Below, one piece after another: positions 11,090 through 22,130 of a stretch of DNA of 64,000 nt. A program made the position numbers and the translations under genes. The stretch is from Theristus sp. LFF4_11. Taxonomy: Eukaryota; Nematoda; Chromadorea; Monhysterida; Xyalidae. The stretch is from positions 62,001 to 126,000 of the forward strand of contig JASANC010004652.1 of assembly GCA_030248135.1 (NCBI GenBank). Reading direction: 5' to 3'. The first letter of the stretch is position 1; each line of letters opens with the position of its first letter. Below the pieces are notes generated by a model that was not told the origin of the DNA, did not search any database, and saw only the letters and a list, made by a program, of their open reading frames with translations.

Positions 11090-12175
11090 AGGTAGACTTT
11101 TTATAAAGCCGGTGTTTACAACGAGTATTTAGAAAATCGTTGCTTTTTCCTTCATTTGTTTTTATCATAGAAAATGCGTCACTTAGGATAGAAAAGCCAC
11201 ATAACAAAACAAAAGCGACCGTTTTACACAATGGGTACTCAGAAACGTGTTGCTTTTTGTTGCACTCAATCAAAAAGAACTGGCTTAGGTTAGGGTAAGC
11301 GGGGAAAAGAAGTAAACATGGGAGCTTTAAGTGCTACGGGTGTTCAGTAAAATGTAGAAAATTGTTGCTTTTTCCTTCATTTGTTTTTTTAATCATAGAA
11401 AATGCATCACTTAGGATAGAAAAGCTACATAACAAAACAAAAGCGACCGTTTTACACAATGGGTACTCAGAAACGTGTTGCTTTTTGTTGCACTCGATCA
11501 AAAAGAACTGGCTTAGGTTAGAGTAAGCGGGGAAAAGAAGTAAACATTCAAAACAAAAGCGGGAGCTTTGCTACGGATATTCAGTAAAATGTTGCTGTTT
11601 TGTCATTTCCATTCTATCAAAAATCCTTGGCTAAGGTTAGGGTTGAAAATAAGAGCAGTAAACATACCACACAAAAGTGGCTGTTTTGCAGCGAATATTC
11701 AGAAAAGTTTTGCATTTTTCGTCATTTAAACTTTAAAAGGATTGGCTTAGGTGAGCTTTGCTACGGGTATTCAGTAAAATGTTGCTGTTTTGTCATTTCC
11801 ATTCTATCAAAAATCCTTGGCTAAGGTTAGGGTTAAAGGTAAGAGTAGTAAACATACCACACAAAAGTGGCCGTTTTGCAGCGAATATTCAGAAATTTTT
11901 TGCATTTTTCGTCATTTAAACTTTAAAAACCTTAGCTTAGGTTAGAGTAAGCGGGAAAAAGAAGCAACTTATCAAAACGAAAGTTGGCGTTTCGCAATAA
12001 TTGTTCAGAAGTGTTGCCTTTTTGACATTTACACTCTAAAAGGCCTGGCTTAGGTTAGGGTAAGCGGGTAAAAAACCATTACCAAGTCAAAAGCGGGTGC
12101 TTTCCAATGGGTATTTAGAACAGTGTTGCCTATTCAGAAATGACAGCTGCCTGAAGCAGATTGCTTTTCTTAAAC
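11090..12175 (+). repeat. Array of diverged units with telomere-like GGCTTAGGTTAGGGTAAGC cores
   Basis: Units of roughly 120-240 bp repeat about six to seven times. Each has a GTTGCTTTTT-type segment, a TTTACACAATGGGTACTCAG or similar segment, and the core CTGGCTTAGGTTAGGGTAAG followed by CGGGGAAAAGAAG. Units near 11090-11330 and 11360-11550 are the most alike. The core resembles degenerate TTAGGC/TTAGGG telomere repeats. Confidence 0.75.
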
Positions 12176-13186
12176 CTGTATTTTAAACTGGAACAAAAAC
12201 TTAAACCGGTATCAGTTAATTGTTGTTAACCAAACGACATTGTTTTTTTTTATAATTTTTTTAACAGGAATGGCGATTGAACAACATGTGACGACATTGA
12301 AAAGCTAACCAAACAAGATTAATTTTAAAACTTTAAGCGGGAATGGCTGTTAATTGATGCTGATCAGAGGAGATTGTTTTTTTGATACTTTAAACGGGAA
12401 GGACAGTGGAATGCAACTGATTAGAAAAGAATGAAAGGACAAATAAGCGACATTGAAAAGCTAATAAATGCGAGAATTGATTTTGATACTTTAATAGGGA
12501 ATTAAAAAGTTTGTTGCTGATTAAAAAGGTTGTGGATTTTGAGTCCGCGTCGTGGGCAAGGTCAAAAGGGGAAAACCAACTCAAAAATAATAGTTGTATT
12601 TATCAGCTAACCGTGCCGTAGGCACGGGTCAATTTGCTAGTAACAATAAAAATTAAAACATGAACAACAAAAAAATGACAAATATGCACGGCATGGTCAT
12701 CATATGGCAGCAAACCCACTCGACTCGACACACCAAACAACACACTCAAACTTACTACCGTAAAAACTTTCAAAAAGAAATTTTAATTCAAATGTATCGT
12801 AATATTTAACAAATCAGCAAAAGGGTAAAAAATGGTGATTGGTTGGATTTTGTTGTAAAGTGCTTAGATCGACCACAAACGGCCGAATGCTAAAATAATT
12901 TTGGTGTCAAACCGACAGTCAGTGGTGAATTGTCTTGTCTCTGATCAAGCGTTCCAGCATCCAGCCAAACTGAATGAAGGAAATGTGATTCAAAGCACTG
13001 AAAAACAAAAAATGTGAAACATCGCAGTGACACACACAAACAACATCACGATGCAGCCCAGAACAAGAATCAACGCGGAGCACTTGTTTCGAAGTTTTGG
13101 AGCCCTGTGAATAAAATTTCGAGCTTCAGAGCTCTAGCTTACATTGAAACCGTTTTCTTTCAGGTCGGCCAAATTCAACAAGCAAA

Positions 13187-16100
13187 ATGTTTCCGCACGG
13201 CCGGGGGGACGACGACGCCCAAGCGCCGGACCGAGAGCGCACGCCGCAGGCTTTGTTCCGAACGTTGCGCCGTTTGCACGGTCAAAATCTCGATCACAAA
13301 GGACTCAGCGATCTCACAGAGGCATTTCAATCGTTTGTGACTCGCGCTCGATTCTTTGCCATTGGGCGTCTCAGGTCAGTAACTACGCGGCGCCTCTGCG
13401 GGCAACAATTGCACAAATCGCATTCGGTAAATCACGCAGCTACCCTCACAGCTACTGGGGCTTTGCGAATTTGTTTGCATCATTAGCGCACGCAACAGGT
13501 GCTGCGTAGCTCTGCGGCGTTTTACGCGTTCGCAAAAGCATAGTCTCGTTGCTCGCTGGGCAGCTATCAATTCAAACTGTATGAATGCGCCTCAAAGCTG
13601 TCGCTAGTCTCGTCATTCAATGGCCATAAAAATTTCTGTGTTTTCCTGAAGTAACCCATGAAGGATTGACTGCAATGCATAAAGGATCATCAGGTTTGAA
13701 TGTTTATTGAATTTATCTTACCACGAATCCAAATTCCGAATTGTCAGTGAAGTTATCAAACTTTGTGTCAGTGACACAGTTTCGCAATTTTTCAATAAAT
13801 ATGCGCTTAAGATGACAAAAAATTGGGTGTGAAACGTTAAATACAGTACAAAATTTCCGATCTGTTATGTCGTAAGCTTTTCTTGTTGAGACAGCTCTTG
13901 TTTTTTTGCAACCGCGCAACAAAACACAAAAAGTAAAAGCTGATCATTTTCAGAAGAACATGGTCTCATTCGGCTGTGGAATTCATGAAGTACCGTCGGC
14001 GGCTGCCAGCATTGATGGCACCGGGTGTTGCTGTTCACGATGGTAAATTATTGATTAATCCTCAAATTTATTGATGAACGTCTATGTGGTGACGTTCTAT
14101 TTTGTGTATGATTGTGCCGCAATCGAACCAAACTGAAACAAGTCTCAAAAGTGTCCCACTTTTCAGTAATCTCTGCGTGCGGCTATGGCACTGTCGGCAA
14201 TCTGTCGGTGCTGCACATTTCCACGTCGCCGCAGTCCATTGAAAATCGGCGTTCTTCGGGTGAACAATGATTTAGAACCGTTGCATAATTAGCGGAAAAT
14301 TGATCTGAAGAGTGATGATTTGCGAAGAATAACAGCACAACAAACAATTGTCCAAATAAAAAACATTTGTGCATTTGAATTGTTCTACAGTCCATCTGGA
14401 AAATATATGCAACATGACGCAAACATGACGTCATGACCAACCAATCAGCGCTGAGAACACCTCATGATTAACCAATCAGCACTGAGAGTTGCGATGACCA
14501 GCCAATCAGCTAGTTGCATATATTAGCGAGATTGACTGTAATACCGTATTACCTCTATTAAACCCCCCCCCCCCAAAATTAAACCCCCCCCAAAAATAAA
14601 CCCCCACCCCCTCGGCAAGTTTCCAAATAATCCCCCCCCCAAAAATGATCCCCCATGGGGGATTATTGGAAACCTGTTTGAAACACATACCCAGAAAAAC
14701 ATACACATAAACAATGAATTCAGTGGCTGGTTGCAGTGAAAATGATGAAATTGTGCTACCAAAGGCCCCAAATGGATGAGTTAATGGTAATTTCATTACA
14801 AAAGGCTGTTGTAAAAGGAAATTTCTATGTAGAGTAGAAGTTTCTGCGACTTCCTTCTTGCCATGGAAGCTATTTTTGCCATTTTGCCCACCTCTAAAAA
14901 TGGTTTCCAAATAAACCCCCCCCCCCCAAAAATAAACCCCCCCCCCCCCCAAAAATAAACCCCCACCCCCAGAAGTCGCTGAAGAAATAAACCCCCATGG
15001 GGGTTTATTAGAGGTAATACGGTATCTTTTATTTTGGTCCCGCGTCTCAATGCGCGCATAGATGGGTAAGCAGTCTCATGCACGACGCGGGAATTCAAAA
15101 TTGGCAAAATGATCCGAGTCCCCTAAATAAGGCCGGGTCACTTAGTCTGCTTTGAATTGTCACATGAAGATTGAAACTACATGTAGTTACCTTTCCGCGT
15201 CTGCACATTCATGAATGGCGCTTTAGGCTGTTCTGAATTACCACATACAGATTGAAACTAGTTTCCTTTCACGCCCACAACCGCATTGAGTCGCAGGACT
15301 TAAAGAAAAAATAATACTGATATGTTTCACCGGAAACCTCAGGCGATGAGCGCTCACCATCTGCTGCTGACACCGAAGTGTCGCCACAAAGCACCGTTGA
15401 CGCAGACGCACGGCGTGTGTTTGTGTCAAACATTGCGAATAGTGTCACTGCTAGTCAACTGACATCGTTCATGACAAAATTTGGCGACGTCTCCACGTGT
15501 CAAATGCCAATGGAAACCGTGAAAACTGGTACAGTTATGATTCAAGTGTTGTGGTCAATTGAAAAATAAATTCTTTCGACGTTTCTTGTTCGCCCATAAA
15601 ACCGCAAGTTGCAGAACTGCTTTCGGATTATTTGTGGTGGAGCAACCACGGGACCACCTGATTTTCAAGGAAGTATGGGCGTATCCCACAAAATCCTGTA
15701 AAATAAGGTGACTGACGATGACGATCCATTCCAAACGATCTGAAGGCCGGTCTGAAACGCGTAGAGTTTTCACCGAAAGACAGCGCGCAATGTCATAAAA
15801 CATAACGCAGCGATATTGCACAAGCACATGCGTGTATACAGGCGATAGGTGCGCTGCTTGCTGCAGTATCACACATGTGCCGGTGTGTTTGCGACTGCAA
15901 CAACACTGTGGGGTCTGGAGCAACTCAAAACAGTGTGTTTCTCTTCCGCAGCCACTGGTGCAGCAGACGACCAATCCACCTCAACCACCATCGGCCACCC
16001 GTTCAATCCGTACGCGTCGTTGAGTCGTCGTCGCTGCAGGGGCGTGGCGCATGTCACGTTTCGCACGGCGACTGACGCTGAAAGAGCGAAGGCCGCGACG

Positions 16101-19100
16101 CCAGATGAACTGAAGTTCTATGATCGTGTCATGGTCGTGTCAGCGGTGAGTGGCTTGTGATGTTTTTTGTGGAGTTTGGAAGTATTGAGAGTTTCGTCTG
16201 AAATTCCGTGCACGCATTTCTGCATTTGCGCGTAATTGCGAATGTGATCTGAGATGAGGCAGCAAATCCGTATGGTTTCAGATTGCTGGAGTGGCAGGGA
16301 TTTTCATAGTTTTATGCATTTGAGCACCAACACAAAACAATGAAAACCATCATTGCAGCAGCAGACGTCCAACCGACGTCGCGTCAGTAAGCGGCACACA
16401 ATCGTTGGTGCCAATGCGTTGGCAGGCATCAACGCAGCACACCCGCAACAGCTGCACTTCTCGCACAGTCGCTGCTCCGAGTTGATGCATGTCGGTGGTG
16501 TTGCGGATGAGGGCAACGCTGATACACTGTCGATCAGCAGTTCTCTCGATTACACGGTCGAAGAGCCAATGACTGACTCGGCTACCGACGAAGAGTTCAA
16601 GTATATGGCCTGTTTATTCGAACAGATGGTTCAAAATGACGTCATGCGTTTTAAAATGCGCGCTTTGCATGCACAGAAAAACCCACACAGACTTTTAGTT
16701 TAGCTGATTTTTTCAAGTGAGAAAAATACGTAAACAGAGAACCAACAGTTCTGGTGCCTGTGCTGTGACAAAACAGGTGTTTTTTTAAGCTAATGACGTC
16801 ATTTCTGTCCTACACGTTCAACTAAAATCTGCAATACAGTTGGTGTGCGTTCATTTGCGTCCCGTTATTTCCGGCCCACGCATTTCCGGCCCAACATTTC
16901 CGGCCCACTCATTTCCGGCCCACCCATTTCCGGCCCACCCATTACCGGCCCCGTTCATTTGCGTCCCACGCATTTCCGGCCCACTCATTTCCGGCCCACC
17001 CATTACCGGCCCACCCATTACCGGCCCAGCCCAATAATTAGCTTCAGTGACTTCAACTACCACCCACTGCTATATTTCATTAGGAAAATCACATTGATCA
17101 GGCGGTTACACATTGAACTAGGGTTCGATTTTTTTAAATTCCTTTTTTCAATCGGATTTTTTCGTGATGCATCATTATTAAGAGATGTACATGTGCTGTA
17201 GCGTTGCCCCTGCCCTATAACACAGGAAAGAAAAAAGTCAAAAACCAAATTGATCATTTTCACCTTATCAAAAAGGCTTGGCTTAGGATTAGGTTTAGGA
17301 TTAGGAATGATTAGGATTAAGAAACACAACCTGGTTGTGGATCCGATCCACTGATCCACATGTCCAAATTTGGTTAGAGGGGCAATTTTCATAAAAGTTT
17401 TTGCTTATTTTAAGGATTAAAATGATTGAATTTGTGTTCAATACAAAATTCGACAGCGCGTCAGCGAGGTTCGAAAGCTCTTATTTTTGTCGACCCATGT
17501 GTTGTTGTCATTAAAATTGAAAGTGCTAAATCAATCGGAACAAAGCAATAAATAAAAACAACTGATTCATCGACGCAATTCAAACTGAGACATTTTATCC
17601 AATGTCAGGAACAAATCGGAGCGAAATGAAAACTAAAACCGAAATGAAAAACTTAATATTTTTGTTAAAAGCATGTCGGTGAGCAGGTAGTACAGTTTAG
17701 AGTGCAGTTTCAGTTTATTTTCGTTGTCCGTAGCGAAATACAGCGAAGGAAGAACTGATTATTGGGCTGGGCCGGTAATGGGCGGGCCGGAAATGAGTGG
17801 GCCGGAAATGAGTGGGCCGGAAATGTCGGGCCGGTAATGGGTGGGACGGTAATGGGTGGGCCGGTAATGGGTGGGCCGGAAATGTCGGGACGCTAATGCG
17901 TGGGCCGGAAATGCGTGGGCCGGAGTTGACCCCGCACCATACATACAGTCAGATGTGGGGTTATTTACGTTTTGCAAAACGAAGCGATTTGTTGGTCACG
18001 TGACGTCTGAATAGTGATGGTCAGGTCAAACTTGTAGACTAGATTGCAAAATGCACTGTTTTATATAACGAAAAAAACTGTTCCAGTCGCTACCTCGACT
18101 CGCCATTTGACCGATTCGAAGATCAGCTGCTCGTGCGTGTGTTCACATTCCTGACCATGGTTGAACGCATTCGTATCGAGCGTGTCTGCAAACGGTGGAT
18201 GGAGCTGTCGTATAAAGTGAGTCTGCTTTGGTCCCATCAGTGCAGAAACCCGAGGCGACGAAACACGGGAGGGTTCGTGGTACGAGTGGATGAATGATTA
18301 TTAAACCAAAGCCGTGGGGCACCAGCGAACGAAGCCGTTTCTTGGTAAACCACTTGTGTTTGCAACTTCAGTCCTGGCAACTGTGTCAGTCGCTGCGCGT
18401 CAGCAGTGAGCAATTGTCCGTGAACGGGCGTGTGCGTCCACTGCAGACGCCTTGGCTGCTCTGTTTACTCCGTCGTGCCGGTCTGCATCTTCGTTCACTC
18501 GATTTGTCGGCAACGCCACATTTGCTCGATGACTCCGCACTGTTCCATGTTGCGAATGAGTGTCCGCATTTGTTGAATGTTTGTTCGGTTTTGCTAGTGA
18601 TAATGAGACCCTGACAGCAATGTGTGTCTTTTTTTTAATTTTAGCAGTCTCATTTGCAGTGTCTTGTCTGCGGCGCCAATCAGCGGTTCAATTGAAGATT
18701 TTTTTAGGTGAATTTGAGCGGCATCCGACTGAAATGGCAGTTCGTGAAACAGTTTGCTGAGCTGCTGCCAGAATTGGAGGAGGTCGTTTGTTGCAACGCT
18801 GAGAACGCCGGTGAGAAGGTGCGTGTGTCTCAGTGGTCGCAATTATGTGCAGTAAAACGTGCTTGAAATGCCAGAGCAGTGTCTCTGCAGGTGTTTTGGC
18901 ATTTATTTCGAGGCTGCAAGAATCTGCGGCGTGTCAACTTGGCCGGTTGCCGTCGTCTCACGGGTCGCTGCTTCAGGCTGCTTGGCCTGCTGCTCGATGA
19001 GGTTCAACTTTGTGAACTTTTGTCTGTTTTGCTTTCAAATCAGCGTTCAATCTTATCAATCAAGTGTTTTTTTTTTCTCTCGCAGGTGATTTTAGACGGC

Positions 19101-22100
19101 TGCTGGCGTCTTGAACCATTGGCCGTTGAAGAACTCTGTCTGAAATCTCCTTACGTGACAAAACTGAAACTCAACGAGTGCTATCGACTGAACGACGCTT
19201 GTTTAGGGTTCGCTTCTGGTTGTCTCAATTCTTGTACTGCCATCTTGCAGTTGGTTCCAATCAAACGCGTGCATTGCTGCGTCTTTGCATTTGGGTTTGC
19301 AGTTTGATAATCTGAGTTTTCGGAGCTTATGTAGTTAGCTAGGTCACTTAAGGCGGAAACACCATTTAGTTTTTCGTCCGTACGCACAAACGTCGTTCTA
19401 AATCCCGTGCGCAAACTAATCGTGTCCGTAATGCATTAAGATAGCACACACGACACGATTTCTAAATCGCGTGGCCATTTTTTACGTGTCGTGTCCGTGC
19501 GTACGCACAAAAAACTAATTGCTAAACGCGCCTTTAGCTTTGTTGGTTTCGCTCCAGTTCAAGGAAACCATCGCCCGCCAATTGCAGCATGACGTCACGC
19601 TACATGTCGGACAGCCTTGAGACGTTGACACTCTGCGGCGACCAATTCTCCGAACTCACTCGTTCGGGTCTCAGTTGTATTGCGTATCTGATGCAGTTGC
19701 GTCATTTACAATTGGACTGGCAACGACTGGTGGACGACGCGGTCGTTGAAGCGTTGCTCGACGGGCTGCCACTGATCGAGACGTTCAGTGTTGCTGGCTG
19801 CACTGCGCTCACGCAGGATGCTGTGCAGTCGCTCGGTGCATTCGCGCATTTGAAACAGGTGAATCCAGTGGTGCGCAGTTGAGTGGCGCAACCACAGAGA
19901 CGTGCCTGGGTGGTTAGGTTGGTGGGGCTCGGTGTCTTTTCCGGCCCGCGAACTTCGGCCCCAGGCTCCCCCCCCCGCCCCCCCGACCGAGGGGCCGGCG
20001 GGGAGGCCGGGAATTTTCGCCAGCAAGAACAATATTAAACCACACGAAGGGATTTTTGGTAAATAAATTCTTGTGATTTTTTATTTTTGTTTAGAACTTG
20101 CTTGCAGTGACTTGTTGTAGGTTCCTAATCCTAAGCCAAGCCTTTTTGAAAAGGTAAAAGGGTCAAAAATTTTGTTTATGAAAAAAAATTTAAAATTTTT
20201 GTTGTTTTTTTTTTTTAAAAGGTTATTTAAAAAAAAAAAAAAGGACGAACATCATTGAAAATACACTGTAACATGTGAACATCGATATTTTTATTTTCTT
20301 ATTTCATTACCAAAATCACTCGTGTGGTTTAATATTGTTCGTGCTGGAATGTAGGGTTGGTGTGGGCGGATGCTGCTCACTGGTGGTTAGTGACGCACGC
20401 ACTGCCCCGGAGCTGCCGCTTTTTTTTAAACGTCATAGCCACCAATTGGTAGCCTTCGCCACCGGTTGCAGAAACTCGAAAGTAGCAAACCTGCTAGTAG
20501 TTTCGTTTGTTAGTGGTTTGCTTTTGACGGCTATCGTTTCGAAAAAAAACCGCTGCCGACCGGGTGCGAGTGCGTTACTCATTGGCATTCTGTCTTCAGT
20601 CGGTTGCGGCAATAAGCGCACAGGAGACCTCGATGCAGTCCACTTTCTGGCCAGAATCCCTTCATATCACAAGAACGCCTCGCGTGTTGCCTTGCAGCTG
20701 AATATCAGCTACTTGCCGGCCGTCACCGACAGCTGTCTGGCCGTGTTGGCGTCCACGAGCCGCCATTTGTGTCGCGTCCGTGTGCGTGCGTGCGTCCGTC
20801 TGACCGGCCGCACGTTGAGCATGCTCTCCATGTGTCCGGCACTCGTTGAAATCGACTTGAGCGCATGCCTGCAGGTAAGCAGAACTGGCATTTCTGGAAC
20901 TGAATTGCTGCACTGGAACTTTGCGCCAGTTATTATCGCCGGACCGGAGCCCCACCTGCTGTCGTGCCCTGTCCGGCAGCAGTCACTTTTTTCATCTTGG
21001 TCATTTTTCCACTGATCAATACATGAAGTTCGCTGTTTGCGGTTTCGCCAGGCAGCCGCATACCGCGGTGCCACCTGGCTCGTCAGTGCGACGGACACCA
21101 GGCAGAACTGCCGAAGGTGTTTTATACCACAGACAGATCTTATAGTCTGGGCAAAACATCAGCGAACCCAGGTAGTAAAATCTCACAAAATCAACTATCC
21201 CGGGCAAGTCCACCTTCTCCTCACCGCCCTTGTTCTTCCAACCAGGTCGGCGCAGACAGCATCCGCCAATTGATGGACGATCTGAAATGCAACGAAGCGA
21301 CCAATGGGGCCGTGCCGGCGCACATCACGCTGACGATCGGCGGCACCAAATGCACGCCCGCGGACGTGCGCCGTCTGCAGAGCGACATGGCCGGCAGCCG
21401 TTTCGTGATCGACGCTGCTGATTACTCGCTGAACAAAATGCACTCGGCGGCGACGGCGTCGTTCCGAGACTCGAACAGTCGGTGCATTCGGGTTTTATGT
21501 TTTGCTTGATGGTGGTGGTGTGGGCGACTGCGGCATACGGAGCTTTTGTAGATTGCTTATTCACATTTGAAGTATTTTCCAGTCAAAGTGCTCTTGAGAG
21601 TTATCAAACAGAGTCTTTTCCCACATGCATGCGAAGCAGAACTCGGCACTGCCATCCAATGTGCAGTCACTGACGGTGATATTTTGTGTGAAACGTGCAA
21701 GCGTTTGACTCAACTTTGCAGCCGCTGATGATCAAACCTCTGACGACGACTACACCTCCGATGACGAGTTTGAGTCGCTCACCGCACAACGTACGCTTTG
21801 CGTTTGTACGACTTCGCAAAACCGTTATCCAATGAGAACCTGTTCTGCAAGCAAATCACCTGTCTTTGTTCATCAGCGGGTTTTACAGATTTATCCTTTT
21901 ATCTCAATGATCCGAAAACTGTTTGCGATTTACCATTTTCATGCTTCGTTCACAAATCCGTTTTAGGTTCGTTCATTTTGGACCGACTGGAAGAAGACGA
22001 ACTGTTGCCTCCTGACGGGCAGCCTCCGTTGCACATTGACTGGGAGGCGGAACTGAAGAAACTCCACGTTCAACGTCAAGATGAACAGGAAACAAAACAA

Positions 22101-22130
22101 GAGTCATCCACGAAGTTGTTTCATCTGTGA
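13187..22130 (+). CDS. RRM, F-box and leucine-rich-repeat fusion protein (16 exons)
   Basis: Exons: 13187-13374, 13954-14042, 14167-14259, 15343-15528, 15952-16145, 16359-16600, 18087-18216, 18372-18578, 18708-18818, 18891-19001, 19086-19207, 19588-19858, 20698-20874, 21246-21477, 21722-21790, 21967-22130. They sum to 861 codons plus TGA with all phases matching. The RRM (about residues 138-245) has RNP2-like VFVSNI and RNP1-like RGVAHVTF, with a long insert between them. The F-box (about 331-374) reads LDSPFDRFEDQLLVRVF, then VERIRIERVCKRWMEL. The rest is LRRs with motifs such as LRSLDLSATPHL, LRRVNLAGCRRLT and VTKLKLNECYRLN, then an acidic tail. F-box/LRR proteins select substrates for SCF ubiquitin ligases; an RNA-binding RRM on one is unusual. 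Weakest joins: the donor at 16600 (AA|GTATAT) and the one at 19207. Confidence 0.82.
14388..14538. mobile_element. Family-A MITE, intact short copy
   Basis: TA-CAGTCCATCTGGAAAATA to GCGAGATTGACTG-TA, 151 bp. It contains ATGACGTCAT and three CCAAT boxes within ACCAACCAATCAG-like repeats, and has no ORF. It lies in intron 3 of the RRM/F-box gene, immediately beside the C-tract element. Confidence 0.9.
14541..15025. mobile_element. C-tract element with ATACCGTATTACC inverted ends
   Basis: Terminal repeats ATACCGTATTACCTCTA and its complement bound about 485 bp. Inside each end are runs of 8-15 C separated by AAAATAAA, and perfect palindromes CCCCCATGGGGG. No ORF beyond low-complexity frames. 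Confidence 0.75.
16750..16822. mobile_element. Decayed partial family-B MITE
   Basis: GTGCCTGTGCTGTGACAAAA...TAATGACGTCATTTCTGTCC...CACGTT matches one half of the family-B copies at 8319-8541 and 23830-24048. Confidence 0.5.
16855..17928. mobile_element. Foldback-like element with inverted arms made of 15-bp tandem repeats
   Basis: The left arm (about 16855-17035) is a tandem array of CATTTCCGGCCCACC-type 15-mers. The right arm (about 17757-17928) is the same array inverted (GGGCCGGAAATGAGT). Both inner edges carry the same unique join, CAGCCCAATAATTA against ATTATTGGGCTGG. The 720-bp interior includes a dispersed repeat with a telomere-like core. The element lies in the 1.5-kb intron before the F-box exon. 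Confidence 0.8.
17165..17330 (+). repeat. Dispersed repeat with GGCTTAGGATTAGG core
   Basis: GCATCATTATTAA...ATAACACAGGAAAGAAAAAA...CACCTTATCAAAAAGGCTTG, then GCTTAGGATTAGGTTTAGG. The same order occurs at 54908-55070, partly at 60155-60245, and reversed at 20118-20160. Confidence 0.75.
20090..20260 (-). repeat. Reversed fragment of the telomere-like dispersed repeat plus poly-A/T tracts
   Basis: GGTTCCTAATCCTAAGCCAA, then GCCTTTTTGAAAAGG, is the complement of the core seen at 17270 and 55018. Long A and T runs follow. It is in intron 12 of the RRM/F-box gene. Confidence 0.6.

Larger units (their letters stand above)
10533..13186. other. Gap between two divergent genes
   Basis: The Tudor gene starts leftward at 10532 and the RRM/F-box gene starts rightward at 13187. 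Between them are a 69-bp duplication, the telomere-like array and about 1 kb of AT-rich sequence without a recognisable gene. Both promoters must lie here or in unseen 5' exons; I see no convincing TATA or initiator element. Confidence 0.6.

Noticed and set aside
11090..12175. True chromosome end
   Set aside because: Telomere-like cores are short, diverged and separated by unrelated sequence, with genes on both sides.
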